Source of the DNA: Prorocentrum cordatum
Taxonomy: Eukaryota > Sar > Dinophyceae > Prorocentrales > Prorocentraceae
Direction: 5' to 3'
Length of the DNA stretch: 22,500 nucleotides
NCBI GenBank assembly: GCA_963575745.1
Contig: CAUYUJ010005736.1
Coordinates: 466,755-489,254, forward strand
Made by a program: the position numbers and the translations under genes. A model generated the notes under the pieces. That model searched no databases. It saw only the letters and a program-made list of their open reading frames with translations, and was not told where the DNA came from. Below are positions 6,731 to 15,655 of the stretch, piece by piece. Within the stretch, counting starts at the first letter, position 1; each line of letters begins with the position of its first letter.

Positions 6731-9700
6731 CTAAAATTGATTAGACTTAGGTTTGTCTCTGTCCTCGGGACCCCGAAAGGGAACGCATTGCTTCACGTCA
6801 TACTTAAATGACTGAGTGCCTGACATCACTTCCAGAAGCAGCTCCCGATCGATGCTTCCCTTTGTATGCCCATCTGCGGTCATATCCCTAGTATCACACC
6901 ATTGCACGTTATGTACTATACCTATATCCATGAGCTCACGTATCCAGCTGATATGTCCAAGCAGAGTCCGTTCTGTAGGTATTTTGAGATCCCTGCTTGA
7001 TAAAGATTTGTAGACGGACTCGGCGTCTATGGTAAGAGAGACTTTGATAGCAAGGCCTCCAACTTCACGCATGTCTCGTAGTTGTCGTGGAGTCAAAGCC
7101 CCTGCCTTAAGCTCGTGGAGAGTAATGAGCGTAGGGTAACACTCATCAAGGTTATGTGCGGCTGCAAGTGCCTCCGCAGCATAACTGGACCTCACCTGTA
7201 ATCGGTGTGATTTGCATAGTCCGTCACAGAGGTGAACGACGGACTTGCCTTGAGGCGAGTTTCCTCGCCGTAGTACGTTGGCCCCGCGTATGCCGTAGCC
7301 CTTGGTCTCGTCATCCTCCTCCCCGGTAAGCTTCCGATACCCCGAATCGCTATGGATGTCAACTTCATTCGTCGGCTTCATCCGAGGGAAGGTGATGCGT
7401 TTCGGACTGCTGATCAGCTTTCGCGTCACAGCATTCAAACGTCTGACTTGCAAATTGGTGGGCTCTTGAATTTTCTGAAGAGAGACCACATATACCATAA
7501 GCCAGATTTGGGTAAGAAGGGCATAGGCGAGGGCTCCTCGCAGGCTGACGAACATGTCGGTAATGAGTTTCGTGGCTTTGGCGTCGGCCGCCGCTCCTGT
7601 AAGTTCTGGGTGTGTGATAGGACGTAGTTGTTTGATATACTCGTCCTGGTCCATGATCACATCTCCCTGATCATTCTTAGTGTAGCGAACGGCGCAGTTC
7701 GTATATGTGTGCTTGTTGAGCTTGCATTTGCCAAATACCTTTTCGACACGTTGTACATAGTCGTCTATATTTTTCTCTAGACCTGTCATGTTAATATCAT
7801 CGACATGTTTTGCCGTCAGAAGGTCTTGGCTGAATTCAAATTCAGGATCGTAGCTGGTCGGTGTAAGTCCTATAGCTCGTGTGGTCGTACGAAGTTTGAG
7901 AGAGCACGCTCTTGGAGCGTCCTTAGTACCCGCTCCTGGTTTGAGGCATCTAAGACAGCGTCGACTTTCGTCGTAGGATGAGAAGCCGGGTAAGGTACGA
8001 AGTACCTGAGCGCTTCCTGGTGGAAGAGTAAAGCAAACCATGCGAGTTTCCTCGCCGGTGGCATGGGCAAGTTCCTCATAGGTCAAACCTTTTAGGAACG
8101 CCTTATCGATATCCATGGATGCTAAGATCCACTCTGGATGACATGCCGCTTCACTTGCCAGGAGTCGTTGGGACTGCCTTCGGGCGGTTCCCGAGAATGT
8201 TTCCACATCAAAAGCCTCAGTATCCATAAATCCACGAAGGACCAGTCTGAGACGAATGGTTTTGACGTTCTCGGTACCCATCTTTACAAACTTCCACTTG
8301 TATACGTATCTGGATGTCATGATGTTGGAAGCTTTGGATAAATCGTACATCTCAAAGCATCGGTTATCAATCCAGATTTTGAGCTCAGTATATAAGGCTT
8401 CACTAACCTCCTTTGGATGTGCTGCTATGTCGGCTTTGGTCAGTAGATCATCTTCTTTGACAACCACAGCACGTTTAGCAGCAGAGGATACATATACTCT
8501 CATCGTTGCGACCATATCGGTATCGAGCTGTGCAAGTTGAGTCTGATCCAACACTATTTTTGACATTTCTGATGTAAAGCATAGTTCATCGTAAGGAACG
8601 TATTCATCACTGTCTAGAAAGTAGCTCTCGTCTGTTGTGTTTGAACAAAGTGATACTAGACAGGACTCACATGATTTCGGCTCGTCTCCGAGCATATCTG
8701 ATGATGTAATATCATCTTCGTCCACAAATGCTGAAACCAAAACACATTGGTCGGGCAGCATAGTTGTTGGGACGCAATAGAGATAATCATCGGTAATCGT
8801 CGTAGGATGAAGGTCCATACGTAGCTCGTCGTACCACTCTTCCAGCATCATAGCTTCAATATTGTGTTCCTCATTTTCCTCATAGATTGTCGACAGACGG
8901 CCTTCGCTCGGCGATGAAGCATCTGGTGTGTCTGGAGAAGGCCTGTTTCCAGGCGACTCGTGTTCTCCAGACGTGTTGCTTGGATGCTGATATTTAGCCA
9001 AATCGTCGTGAAATCCTAAGGAAGGGACACGTGAAGTCAAGCATTGAATAAGTCTGGAGTGAGTGCTACCAGTGATCTGAGAAATGTGTAAGCCAGTGCC
9101 CACACATTCGTAATAGTGGAACGCCGGGCTGATGTCGTTGTCATAGTAGATCAGCGTAGACCCGGTGGCGTACTTTACTGCAGGTAGGCTTGACACACTC
9201 TTAGCCAATCGAATTGCTACTACATGTTCTACTCGGAAGTAATTTCGTACGAGATACTGTAGTGCTAAGTGTACGCGCGGGTGGAACTTGCTGTCGTCTG
9301 ACAGATTAAGGTTTCCCTTGTAATCGGGGATGTACCCGAAAACTTTGGCAGGTTTCCCTGCGCTGAGGCGTGCCACATAAGCAAGGACGGTTTGCATGGC
9401 CATATTATCCATGCCAAGTTCCCGTGTGAGGAGACATCCGATGTATAGTGTGTGACGAGCATCAGGAAACATCACAATTACCTCACGAGATCCTGCCTTG
9501 ACAACAATATGTCCTCTCTCAGGCACATTTCGGATCACCGGGAATGGGCCATTCCAGCCTCCATGGTCGTCCTTGGTGGCAGTAGGTCGGTGGTAGTCGA
9601 CCAAATCCCCTGATGAGTAGAGGCGAGCACCATCAGGAGTCGTCTTAGCCCTAAGAGCCCGATTTGTCTTGGCCACAGCAGTAGCCTGAGTTATAGCTTC

Positions 9701-12700
9701 TAGGCTGACTTCCCTTACACGACGTTCTCGTTCGTGTCCTGAAGTCTCGGGTCCCTTGGGAAAGTCAAGGGTATCGAGATCAGGAAGGAAGGAGGGCTGA
9801 CGTCCTGTGTGTGCCTGATATGGCGATACTCCGTTATAAAACGTAAACGCATTAGTAACGAAGATGCCTTCCGCCAATACTCTAGTGAATACAACAGGGA
9901 TGTTGTGTCTATTCAATTCTTCCTCAATCATGTGGAGGACGCCTCTGAGAATGCCGTTTCGTGACTCAATTGAAGTCGCGTGTTGGCCAGGTGCTCGGAT
10001 ACGAAGTTCCGTGCCCTTATTGGCCATCATGGTTTTAGCGGCATCGTTATTCAGGGCGCCTTCTCCGTCTGAGTATAAAACTTTGAAGGGTCCGTGATAG
10101 GCAATCCAGCAATAGTGGTAGGCGTCGATGATAGTGTCACGTTCTCTGTCGGAAATTTCTAGGCCTGCTGCCAGGCGAATACAACGATCCATAATATGAA
10201 ATATGGTCCGTTTCTTGTAAAACATGAGGTCCATTTCCCCTTCATCGAGCCAGTTACCAGGAAGGCTCACCGATGGTAGTGTTGAGTTTCCTGGACGTTC
10301 CCATGCTCTACATTCCCGACAGGTATCGCAGACTTCCTTGATCATGTTCAGTCGAACGTTATCAAGCCCCACCTTTTCGAGGATTAGCCTCATCTTTGGC
10401 TCCTTCGCATGATGCCATCGCAGATGCAGTTTTCGGAGTTCCTTTTTCACGACATGAGGTTCGTGACTACGGAGACTCTGTAGACTGCGTTGTGTGTCGA
10501 ATCTCGTCCAGTCGGGTAATCGTGGGGCCCCAGAGCCGGTAGAGGCAAGAGGGTTCCTTGTAGCTCTCCGTAGTTGGTCCCCTGTGTTAACTGCGTCTGG
10601 AGGTGGTGGTACGCCTTGTAGACGGCCGCGGCGGGCCGCTACCTGTGGCACTTCGCTAGAAGACGCAGAAGGCGTGTTTCCACGCTCGGGGGCGTCTCGT
10701 AGCATGTCGTAGCTGCTGGCACCGGATGTCGGATCGACGTTGCCGAAGGATCGTGGTCGCGGTGGCCTGGCATGTGCGCCTTGACGGCCACCTGAAGCTG
10801 AAGCTTGGCCCTCACCAGGTTTAGGTAAGGGTTTCCACCAAGCTGGCACAGTTTTGCCTTCGGGGTCGTGGTCGTCTGGTAGTTTAAATGGTTCAGCAAA
10901 ACGACATTTACCAGGTTCGGTATCGAGGTGGTTCTTAACACCCTTGCTTCTCGTAAGATCCCTCTGACATGCTGGACATGGCCAATATACAGAGATGGAA
11001 TCATGATATTTACACTGCGTAGGGTCTCTGTTATGGCTCGGACTGTCCTTTCGGACATTGTCGATGCATGCCGGGCAAGTAGCCACCTTTGGGATGATAC
11101 GATCACCGATGCGTCTCATACCTTCGCCTGGTTCAGCTTGATCGGGAAGGTCTGTAGGATAAGCATGTGCGGTACTTATAGGCGCGTTTCCGCGCGTGGT
11201 GTCAATGGCTTTCGCCAGATATACAGCTTCCACGAAGGCAGACTGCAGTCGTCGGGTGTATTTTTGTGCCAGTGAAAGCTCGATATTGCACGGTTGTGCG
11301 TGCACATGCTGACCGTTACACTTGAGTCGCTCAAAGGGTTTAAGAATTGTCTCGTCGTTGCTGGTGATATTTGTCGGCTTCTTAATATAGTCACCAGTCG
11401 TGTCTTTAAGTCCCGTAGCGCATTGGTGAATGCGTACGGTCGTAATGTGTGGTCGGTTGGCAAGCTTCTTCCATGGAGAAATATCATCTACCCATGTTCC
11501 TGTAGGTTGTTCGCGTATAAACCACCTCTGAGAGTCATCTTGGGTTACAGCAATTTTACCACAATAAGTTATGTGTGGTAAGTCTTCTTTATGGTGCTGT
11601 TCCCAAGTGTTGTAGTTGACTTTGTAGTTGTAGTAGGATGGTGGTCCTGTGGTGCGACAGCTGGGTTGCAGCATGGCAACTCGTACGTAGCATATAGCAA
11701 AGTAATGGTCTATAACCTGCTGCACCGAGGGGTCTCCCAGGTCGACATATGTAGTCTTGTCCAAGTTGCCGCCTGAGGAAAGTCCCCTTGAGAAGGCAAG
11801 CTCTGAGATGCCACCCTCACCGCCACAAAGCTCCAACATATCCACGCAGTTGTTATGGCCATAGCATAGTGTAGCAACTATGCTGTATATGTTAGCGTGT
11901 GTGTCGGGCATAGATGTGGGGAGGGTAAGGAACAGGTCATCGTCCTCGTCGGAGCTTATCAGCTCAACAGGGACGTCAGTACTCCAGGTTGCCATAAGAT
12001 CCTGTCCGAGTCCTGACAAGTCGTCGCCGCAATCGTCGTTTCCGTCTTCAACGTGCTTTTTAATGCGGCGAGGCTTGATGCCTGCTTCCTTTTCGGCTTT
12101 GAGCCTCTCCTTCTGTTTTATACGCGATTCAGTGGGTAAAGCTTGCTCGTCTTGTTCGTCGGTCTGTGTACTCATTGTCGTGGTTGAATGGGTACATGCG
12201 TCAATCGCCAGAGTCGGGAGGGGGAGAGAACAGTCATCTATGATGACGCGTCGATGTTTCTGTGGTGATTGAGTCGGCTCGTTTCCGAGCAAGACCGGTT
12301 CCTCGGGTTGCCAATACAACCGAGTACTGATGTTGGCAACCCCTGCAGGTAATGGTGCATGCCAATCATATCCTGTTGGTTGATCGGTAACTGAGATATC
12401 CTGAATAACCGCATTGGTATCCAGGTTGATTGTTACACGTCGGATGACTTCAGACCATTTTGGTCCTCCTTTATTAGTCGTCACGTAGTGACGGATGTTA
12501 TGGTCTGTACGTGTAAACGTATTTAAGTATACGGGCACGTTTCCGTGCGTGGTGGTGCTCCCCGGGATGTTGTCGTTCAAGTGACGGATGAGTGTAGTGC
12601 GTGTCTGAGCTCGCCATTCAGCATGCCGTACTGTATGGCCGTACCAATCCAACACATGTTGTGGTATTGCCTGCTTACAGGTACATGCCCACAGCTTCGA

Positions 12701-13234
12701 GCTAATCGGTATTGATGATGCTACCTGCATATAAGTGCCGCTTGGTGTACTGTCTTGCATATTGAACCGAATACCGAAATGACACAAACGCATCCGTATT
12801 ACTGACAACTTTAGATCTTCCAGAGTATCACGTACTGGAGATAACTTCCAAACATATCCTGGGGGACCAAATATTATGATCTTCATGCGGAGTTTCTTGG
12901 CTTTTATCAATAGGTTCTGGATACGTGACCAATGTGGGGCCACTCTCTTTCCTGGAGTTCTTACGTACCAGTCACCCGGAGTACTGATCCATATGAGAGT
13001 GTAATCTCCACTGATCACCGCACCTAGGTAGTTTGTGCCCACGCTTGTCATAAGTTCGTTGTGGGAAATACGATCACAAATATAACCTCGTGTGCGGAGG
13101 TCGGCACATGCCTCCCTCGTATCTTCAATGACAAAAGCCCTCTTACTAAGGCAGGTTACCCCGCTGTCCTTGTTACCCCCCGGCTTTTCAGCCAACAGGC
13201 AAGACGACGAGGGGGCGACGTCGCCCTGCCATCT
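6731..13234 (-). CDS. pol: Ty1/copia pol: unknown domain, C5-methyltransferase-like domain, Cys/His cluster, integrase, reverse transcriptase, RNase H
   Basis: Open from just after the TGA at 13235 to the stop at 6731; the first in-frame ATG is at 13051. Order on the protein: an unrecognised domain (GPPGYVWKL about 12840-12875, RLCHFG about 12780-12800); a methyltransferase-like domain with motif I LELCGGEGG (about 11805-11835), PSC (about 11655-11670) and EQP (about 11500-11515); a Cys/His cluster with CPAC twice (about 10900-11095). Integrase follows, with HLRWHH (10409-10426), CDTCREC (about 10311-10331) and the D, D, E triad at 10229, 10067 and 9965 (34 residues between the last two). RT has MDID (8105-8116) and HVDD (7796-7807). 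RNase H has HSDSG (about 7347), then E and D residues downstream ending in CDTRDMTADGHTK. IN before RT defines copia. All catalytic residues appear present. It is in the same frame as gag and RING, but not the protease. Confidence 0.9.
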   Translation of the reverse strand, partial: RWQGDVAPSSSCLLAEKPGGNKDSGVTCLSKRAFVIEDTREACADLRTRGYICDRISHNELMTSVGTNYLGAVISGDYTLIWISTPGDWYVRTPGKRVAPHWSRIQNLLIKAKKLRMKIIIFGPPGYVWKLSPVRDTLEDLKLSVIRMRLCHFGIRFNMQDSTPSGTYMQVASSIPISSKLWACTCKQAIPQHVLDWYGHTVRHAEWRAQTRTTLIRHLNDNIPGSTTTHGNVPVYLNTFTRTDHNIRHYVTTNKGGPKWSEVIRRVTINLDTNAVIQDISVTDQPTGYDWHAPLPAGVANISTRLYWQPEEPVLLGNEPTQSPQKHRRVIIDDCSLPLPTLAIDACTHSTTTMSTQTDEQDEQALPTESRIKQKERLKAEKEAGIKPRRIKKHVEDGNDDCGDDLSGLGQDLMATWSTDVPVELISSDEDDDLFLTLPTSMPDTHANIYSIVATLCYGHNNCVDMLELCGGEGGISELAFSRGLSSGGNLDKTTYVDLGDPSVQQVIDHYFAICYVRVAMLQPSCRTTGPPSYYNYKVNYNTWEQHHKEDLPHITYCGKIAVTQDDSQRWFIREQPTGTWVDDISPWKKLANRPHITTVRIHQCATGLKDTTGDYIKKPTNITSNDETILKPFERLKCNGQHVHAQPCNIELSLAQKYTRRLQSAFVEAVYLAKAIDTTRGNAPISTAHAYPTDLPDQAEPGEGMRRIGDRIIPKVATCPACIDNVRKDSPSHNRDPTQCKYHDSISVYWPCPACQRDLTRSKGVKNHLDTEPGKCRFAEPFKLPDDHDPEGKTVPAWWKPLPKPGEGQASASGGRQGAHARPPRPRSFGNVDPTSGASSYDMLRDAPERGNTPSASSSEVPQVAARRGRLQGVPPPPDAVNTGDQLRRATRNPLASTGSGAPRLPDWTRFDTQRSLQSLRSHEPHVVKKELRKLHLRWHHAKEPKMRLILEKVGLDNVRLNMIKEVCDTCRECRAWERPGNSTLPSVSLPGNWLDEGEMDLMFYKKRTIFHIMDRCIRLAAGLEISDRERDTIIDAYHYCWIAYHGPFKVLYSDGEGALNNDAAKTMMANKGTELRIRAPGQHATSIESRNGILRGVLHMIEEELNRHNIPVVFTRVLAEGIFVTNAFTFYNGVSPYQAHTGRQPSFLPDLDTLDFPKGPETSGHERERRVREVSLEAITQATAVAKTNRALRAKTTPDGARLYSSGDLVDYHRPTATKDDHGGWNGPFPVIRNVPERGHIVVKAGSREVIVMFPDARHTLYIGCLLTRELGMDNMAMQTVLAYVARLSAGKPAKVFGYIPDYKGNLNLSDDSKFHPRVHLALQYLVRNYFRVEHVVAIRLAKSVSSLPAVKYATGSTLIYYDNDISPAFHYYECVGTGLHISQITGSTHSRLIQCLTSRVPSLGFHDDLAKYQHPSNTSGEHESPGNRPSPDTPDASSPSEGRLSTIYEENEEHNIEAMMLEEWYDELRMDLHPTTITDDYLYCVPTTMLPDQCVLVSAFVDEDDITSSDMLGDEPKSCESCLVSLCSNTTDESYFLDSDEYVPYDELCFTSEMSKIVLDQTQLAQLDTDMVATMRVYVSSAAKRAVVVKEDDLLTKADIAAHPKEVSEALYTELKIWIDNRCFEMYDLSKASNIMTSRYVYKWKFVKMGTENVKTIRLRLVLRGFMDTEAFDVETFSGTARRQSQRLLASEAACHPEWILASMDIDKAFLKGLTYEELAHATGEETRMVCFTLPPGSAQVLRTLPGFSSYDESRRCLRCLKPGAGTKDAPRACSLKLRTTTRAIGLTPTSYDPEFEFSQDLLTAKHVDDINMTGLEKNIDDYVQRVEKVFGKCKLNKHTYTNCAVRYTKNDQGDVIMDQDEYIKQLRPITHPELTGAAADAKATKLITDMFVSLRGALAYALLTQIWLMVYVVSLQKIQEPTNLQVRRLNAVTRKLISSPKRITFPRMKPTNEVDIHSDSGYRKLTGEEDDETKGYGIRGANVLRRGNSPQGKSVVHLCDGLCKSHRLQVRSSYAAEALAAAHNLDECYPTLITLHELKAGALTPRQLRDMREVGGLAIKVSLTIDAESVYKSLSSRDLKIPTERTLLGHISWIRELMDIGIVHNVQWCDTRDMTADGHTKGSIDRELLLEVMSGTQSFKYDVKQCVPFRGPEDRDKPKSNQF
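7254..13164 (-). repeat. Hairpin family 1 (GNRA), copies in the pol region
   Basis: Eleven copies: 7254-7269, 8042-8055, 8681-8694 (GAGA loop), 8941-8954, 9308-9319 (short AAGG/CCTT stem), 9348-9361, 10672-10685, 11182-11195, 12277-12290, 12535-12548 and 13151-13164 (GTAA loop with a G-U pair). Others have GAAA loops. Sense-strand form is GC-NN-G, GNRA, C-N'N'-GC. Most are read x-G-N-x (RGNS, LGNE, PGNR, HGNV), but 8042 reads EETR and 9348 reads AGKP, showing different frames. They sit mainly between catalytic motifs. Confidence 0.9.
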
Positions 13235-13756
13235 TCAAGATGAAGAAGATGTGCCTACAATATCTGCCAGCATCTGGGCTTCCCTCAGATGCTGGAGCTC
13301 AGCACTGCAGCGCGCCGTGGCCTCAGAGGCGGATTGCTCCGCAAATGCTGTCAGCGTCGATGGATTATCCATCAGCTGTTTCAGCACGCCTTTGGACCTA
13401 GCGTCGCTGACCGTATGCAATTCACGATTAGTGTATCCCATCACTATTTTACGGCGGGACTGTACAGCGTCCATGGGTACACTACCACCATGCAGGGCCA
13501 GTGTCCTGGCAACAAAACAATCGAACGTCTCGAGATCGTCGATGTTGTCGCCTCGCATGGTGGCCTTGGCGAGCGTCTCCATCAACCCCTGGGGCAGGTT
13601 TCCCTGCAATTGATTGCGCTCCTGCGCTGGGGTCGGCTCGCCTGTCAGCACTGTCTGGAAGGACGTGCTGCTTGAGCTCGAGGCGGGTTGCCCCGCAGCT
13701 CCAAAACAATCACACCTGATCGACAGATGCCCTGACGGCAACTTTGTCGTCGGCAT
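13235..13756 (-). CDS. Polyprotein segment between protease and pol, function unrecognised
   Basis: ATG at 13756, 173 codons, ending at TGA 13235-13237; pol is in the same frame beyond it. It overlaps the end of the protease frame by 47 bp. The C-terminal two thirds look helical (for example AFAEQSASEATARCSAELQ). No motif recognised. It is more likely an internal part of the polyprotein reached by a +1 shift than a separate gene, and the TGA is either a nonsense mutation or a readthrough stop. Confidence 0.55.
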   Translation of the reverse strand: MPTTKLPSGHLSIRCDCFGAAGQPASSSSSTSFQTVLTGEPTPAQERNQLQGNLPQGLMETLAKATMRGDNIDDLETFDCFVARTLALHGGSVPMDAVQSRRKIVMGYTNRELHTVSDARSKGVLKQLMDNPSTLTAFAEQSASEATARCSAELQHLREAQMLADIVGTSSSS

Positions 13757-14639
13757 GATTTTGGAGCCTTCTGGGGAGCTCCATTTTGACCTGCCCCTTA
13801 CCAGGGAATATCAGCTTTTCCTGGCCTCGTTCAAGCACGATGATCGTGCGTTTGTCCTGCATACTATCGAGACCTAGGATGGCTGGCAGGTCCTTGCCAC
13901 AGCCTGACACAATGTTCGTCTTGTATGAATCGAGTTGGGCCGACCCCTGGTACTCGCAGGCAATACTGAATGTGCCTACGGTATCCGCTGGGGCCGACCC
14001 TTCTCCCACTCCGTTGATATTCAAACGAGAGCGGGGCTCGAACGTACAAGTACGGCCATGTGCCTCGGCAGCCTGGACGAACTTACGGCTCGTGTTCTCG
14101 CCCATGATGTTGATCTTCGAACCGACGTCGATGAGTATGGAATTTCCACCATCATCCAAGAACGTCTTACTCGGCTGCTTGATGTGCACAGTTTCTGAAG
14201 TGTCGGCTGTGTCGGTAGGCGGGTTTCCCCGCGGCACAGTCGTACTCCCTGGCGGGTTACCCCGCATGACACTGGCATGCGACTCGCTCTCGGCCATGCG
14301 TGCCAGGTCAATGTACTGGAAGTGCGACGCGTGCTGGGCGTGATCGCCACGCTCCTCCCGCCAGTTGGCATACTCATCACGTATGCTCATATACTGCTCG
14401 CGGGTCGTGCGCCTTATCAACGTTAGGTACGAGTGAAGGGCGATGTCTTGCAGCCCCTCGTTCGTGATGTGATCCCGGTACCGCAGCCACTCCTCGAACT
14501 CCTCATTCGTCGCTGAGATATTGACGGCCCTGGCTGCTGTTGCTGCTGACGCCACTGAGGATTCTGATATGTCTAGCGACGGACTATCAGTTTCAGGATT
14601 GTTGGCATCCAGCATAAATGTTGTGTGCGTATTACCCAT
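13710..14639 (-). CDS. Retropepsin-like aspartic protease segment (DVG variant)
   Basis: Starting from ATG 14639 gives 309 residues. The N-terminal half is charged and helical (FEEWLRYRDH, REQYMSIRDEYANWREERGD). The protease signature is ILIDVGSKINIMG at about residues 168-180, with the presumed catalytic Asp at 171 (14127-14129), and ILGLDSM downstream matches the conserved stretch after the active-site flap in retropepsins. The usual D-T/S-G triplet is D-V-G; loss of the Thr/Ser hydroxyl is uncommon and may lower activity. The segment is in the -1 frame relative to the RING segment before it and needs +1 to rejoin the frame after it. I found no classical X-XXY-YYZ slippery heptamer in the 14573-14667 overlap. 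Confidence 0.7.
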   Translation of the reverse strand: MGNTHTTFMLDANNPETDSPSLDISESSVASAATAARAVNISATNEEFEEWLRYRDHITNEGLQDIALHSYLTLIRRTTREQYMSIRDEYANWREERGDHAQHASHFQYIDLARMAESESHASVMRGNPPGSTTVPRGNPPTDTADTSETVHIKQPSKTFLDDGGNSILIDVGSKINIMGENTSRKFVQAAEAHGRTCTFEPRSRLNINGVGEGSAPADTVGTFSIACEYQGSAQLDSYKTNIVSGCGKDLPAILGLDSMQDKRTIIVLERGQEKLIFPGKGQVKMELPRRLQNHADDKVAVRASVDQV

Positions 14640-15655
14640 CTGATTCTGGAAATGTCGTACGCGCAATTCTCACGCAGCTGATCAGGGCCCAGTGACATCT
14701 CAGCCTCACCTCCACTCTGGGGAGACATCTGAGGAGTATCATGCAGGTTTCCCTGCTGAGGCGCCGTCATCGGGATAAGCTGATCAAAATATCCCGTTTC
14801 CATAGGCGGCCTTACCTCTTCAGGCAGGTATCCCTGCTGTTGTGACGGAACTGTCTGCGTAGCTAGCATCCTGGACGTCATCTCCTCCACCATGCTCCTC
14901 AGCTCCCGCAGCTCTCTCGCTGACTGCTCAGGAGTCTGACTAAAGGAGCCGGTCCATGGGAAGGATGATGCTATAATGCCAGGTGCTCGACAGATAGCAC
15001 ATGGTGGCTGCTGGGGATCTCCCTCACGCTGATTTGTAACGTGGCCCACCACATTAGAATTCCAGCATCCCTCGTGGAATAGGTGATTGCACCTCAGGCG
15101 GTAAACGCTATCCCTGGGCTGAAATTCTTCGAGGCATACCGCACAGGTATCTTCCATCCCAGTAAAGACCTCTACGTCTGCTGCCCTGGGATATACCCGC
15201 CGCTGCCTCTCCAGTACCGTCTCGGAGGGCATGAAGGCTGATGGGGGTGTCCCCGTTGGATTCAGCACTTCCTGCACTTCGACATTTGGCATGGAAGTGG
15301 TAGGAGTCACGGCGGGCGAGTTTCCTCGCAAAGGTGAGCCCCTGTTCCTCACCACATCAAGTGCAACTGCACGTAACTGATCCCGTACGCTTTGCACCGC
15401 CTGCCTTCTCCTGAAGCATGCCTGCTGAGTGTGGTGCGTCTGCCTGATGTAGTCAGGCACGCCCCTGCTGCCAGACGATATTGAATGGGCAGTGGGCTGG
15501 ACAACCACCTCTGGTGATGTTGGTGAAGGCATGAAGGCCATGTGCGGGTACATGGAATGGTCACTGCAGCGCGCATTAGTGAGGTTATGCATCTGATCCG
15601 CCAATTCACGAACAAATTTGTTCGGAACCCTTGACCCATCAGGGTATTGGCGGGT
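14573..15655 (-). CDS. RING-H2 zinc-finger segment of the retroelement polyprotein
   Basis: Open and in frame with gag-Tpt1 beyond the TAA at 15656-15658; the first ATG in the segment is at 15592. A RING-H2 domain lies at 14990-15145 with spacing C-x2-C-x14-C-x-H-x2-H-x2-C-x21-C-x2-C (CAVCLEEF ... RCNHLFHEGC ... CAIC). All eight zinc ligands are present, as in E3 ubiquitin ligases of the RING-H2 class, which recruit E2 enzymes; the Leu after CAVC and the Trp after the third pair (GCW) fit that class. A possible role is ubiquitin transfer to Gag or host factors, which is inference. The C-terminal end is Gln/Pro-rich and overlaps the protease frame by about 90 bp. No other retroelement protein signature is seen in it. 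Confidence 0.8.
   Translation of the reverse strand, partial: TRQYPDGSRVPNKFVRELADQMHNLTNARCSDHSMYPHMAFMPSPTSPEVVVQPTAHSISSGSRGVPDYIRQTHHTQQACFRRRQAVQSVRDQLRAVALDVVRNRGSPLRGNSPAVTPTTSMPNVEVQEVLNPTGTPPSAFMPSETVLERQRRVYPRAADVEVFTGMEDTCAVCLEEFQPRDSVYRLRCNHLFHEGCWNSNVVGHVTNQREGDPQQPPCAICRAPGIIASSFPWTGSFSQTPEQSARELRELRSMVEEMTSRMLATQTVPSQQQGYLPEEVRPPMETGYFDQLIPMTAPQQGNLHDTPQMSPQSGGEAEMSLGPDQLRENCAYDISRIRWVIRTQHLCWMPTILKLIVRR

Noticed and set aside
10284-10834. GTTTCC occurrences near 10286 and 10828 as extra family-1 hairpins
   Set aside because: The bases on either side are not complementary, so they are not counted.
14573-14667. Classical -1 slippery heptamer for the RING-to-protease shift
   Set aside because: No X-XXY-YYZ heptamer in the zero frame was found in the overlap, so programmed frameshifting is not claimed.
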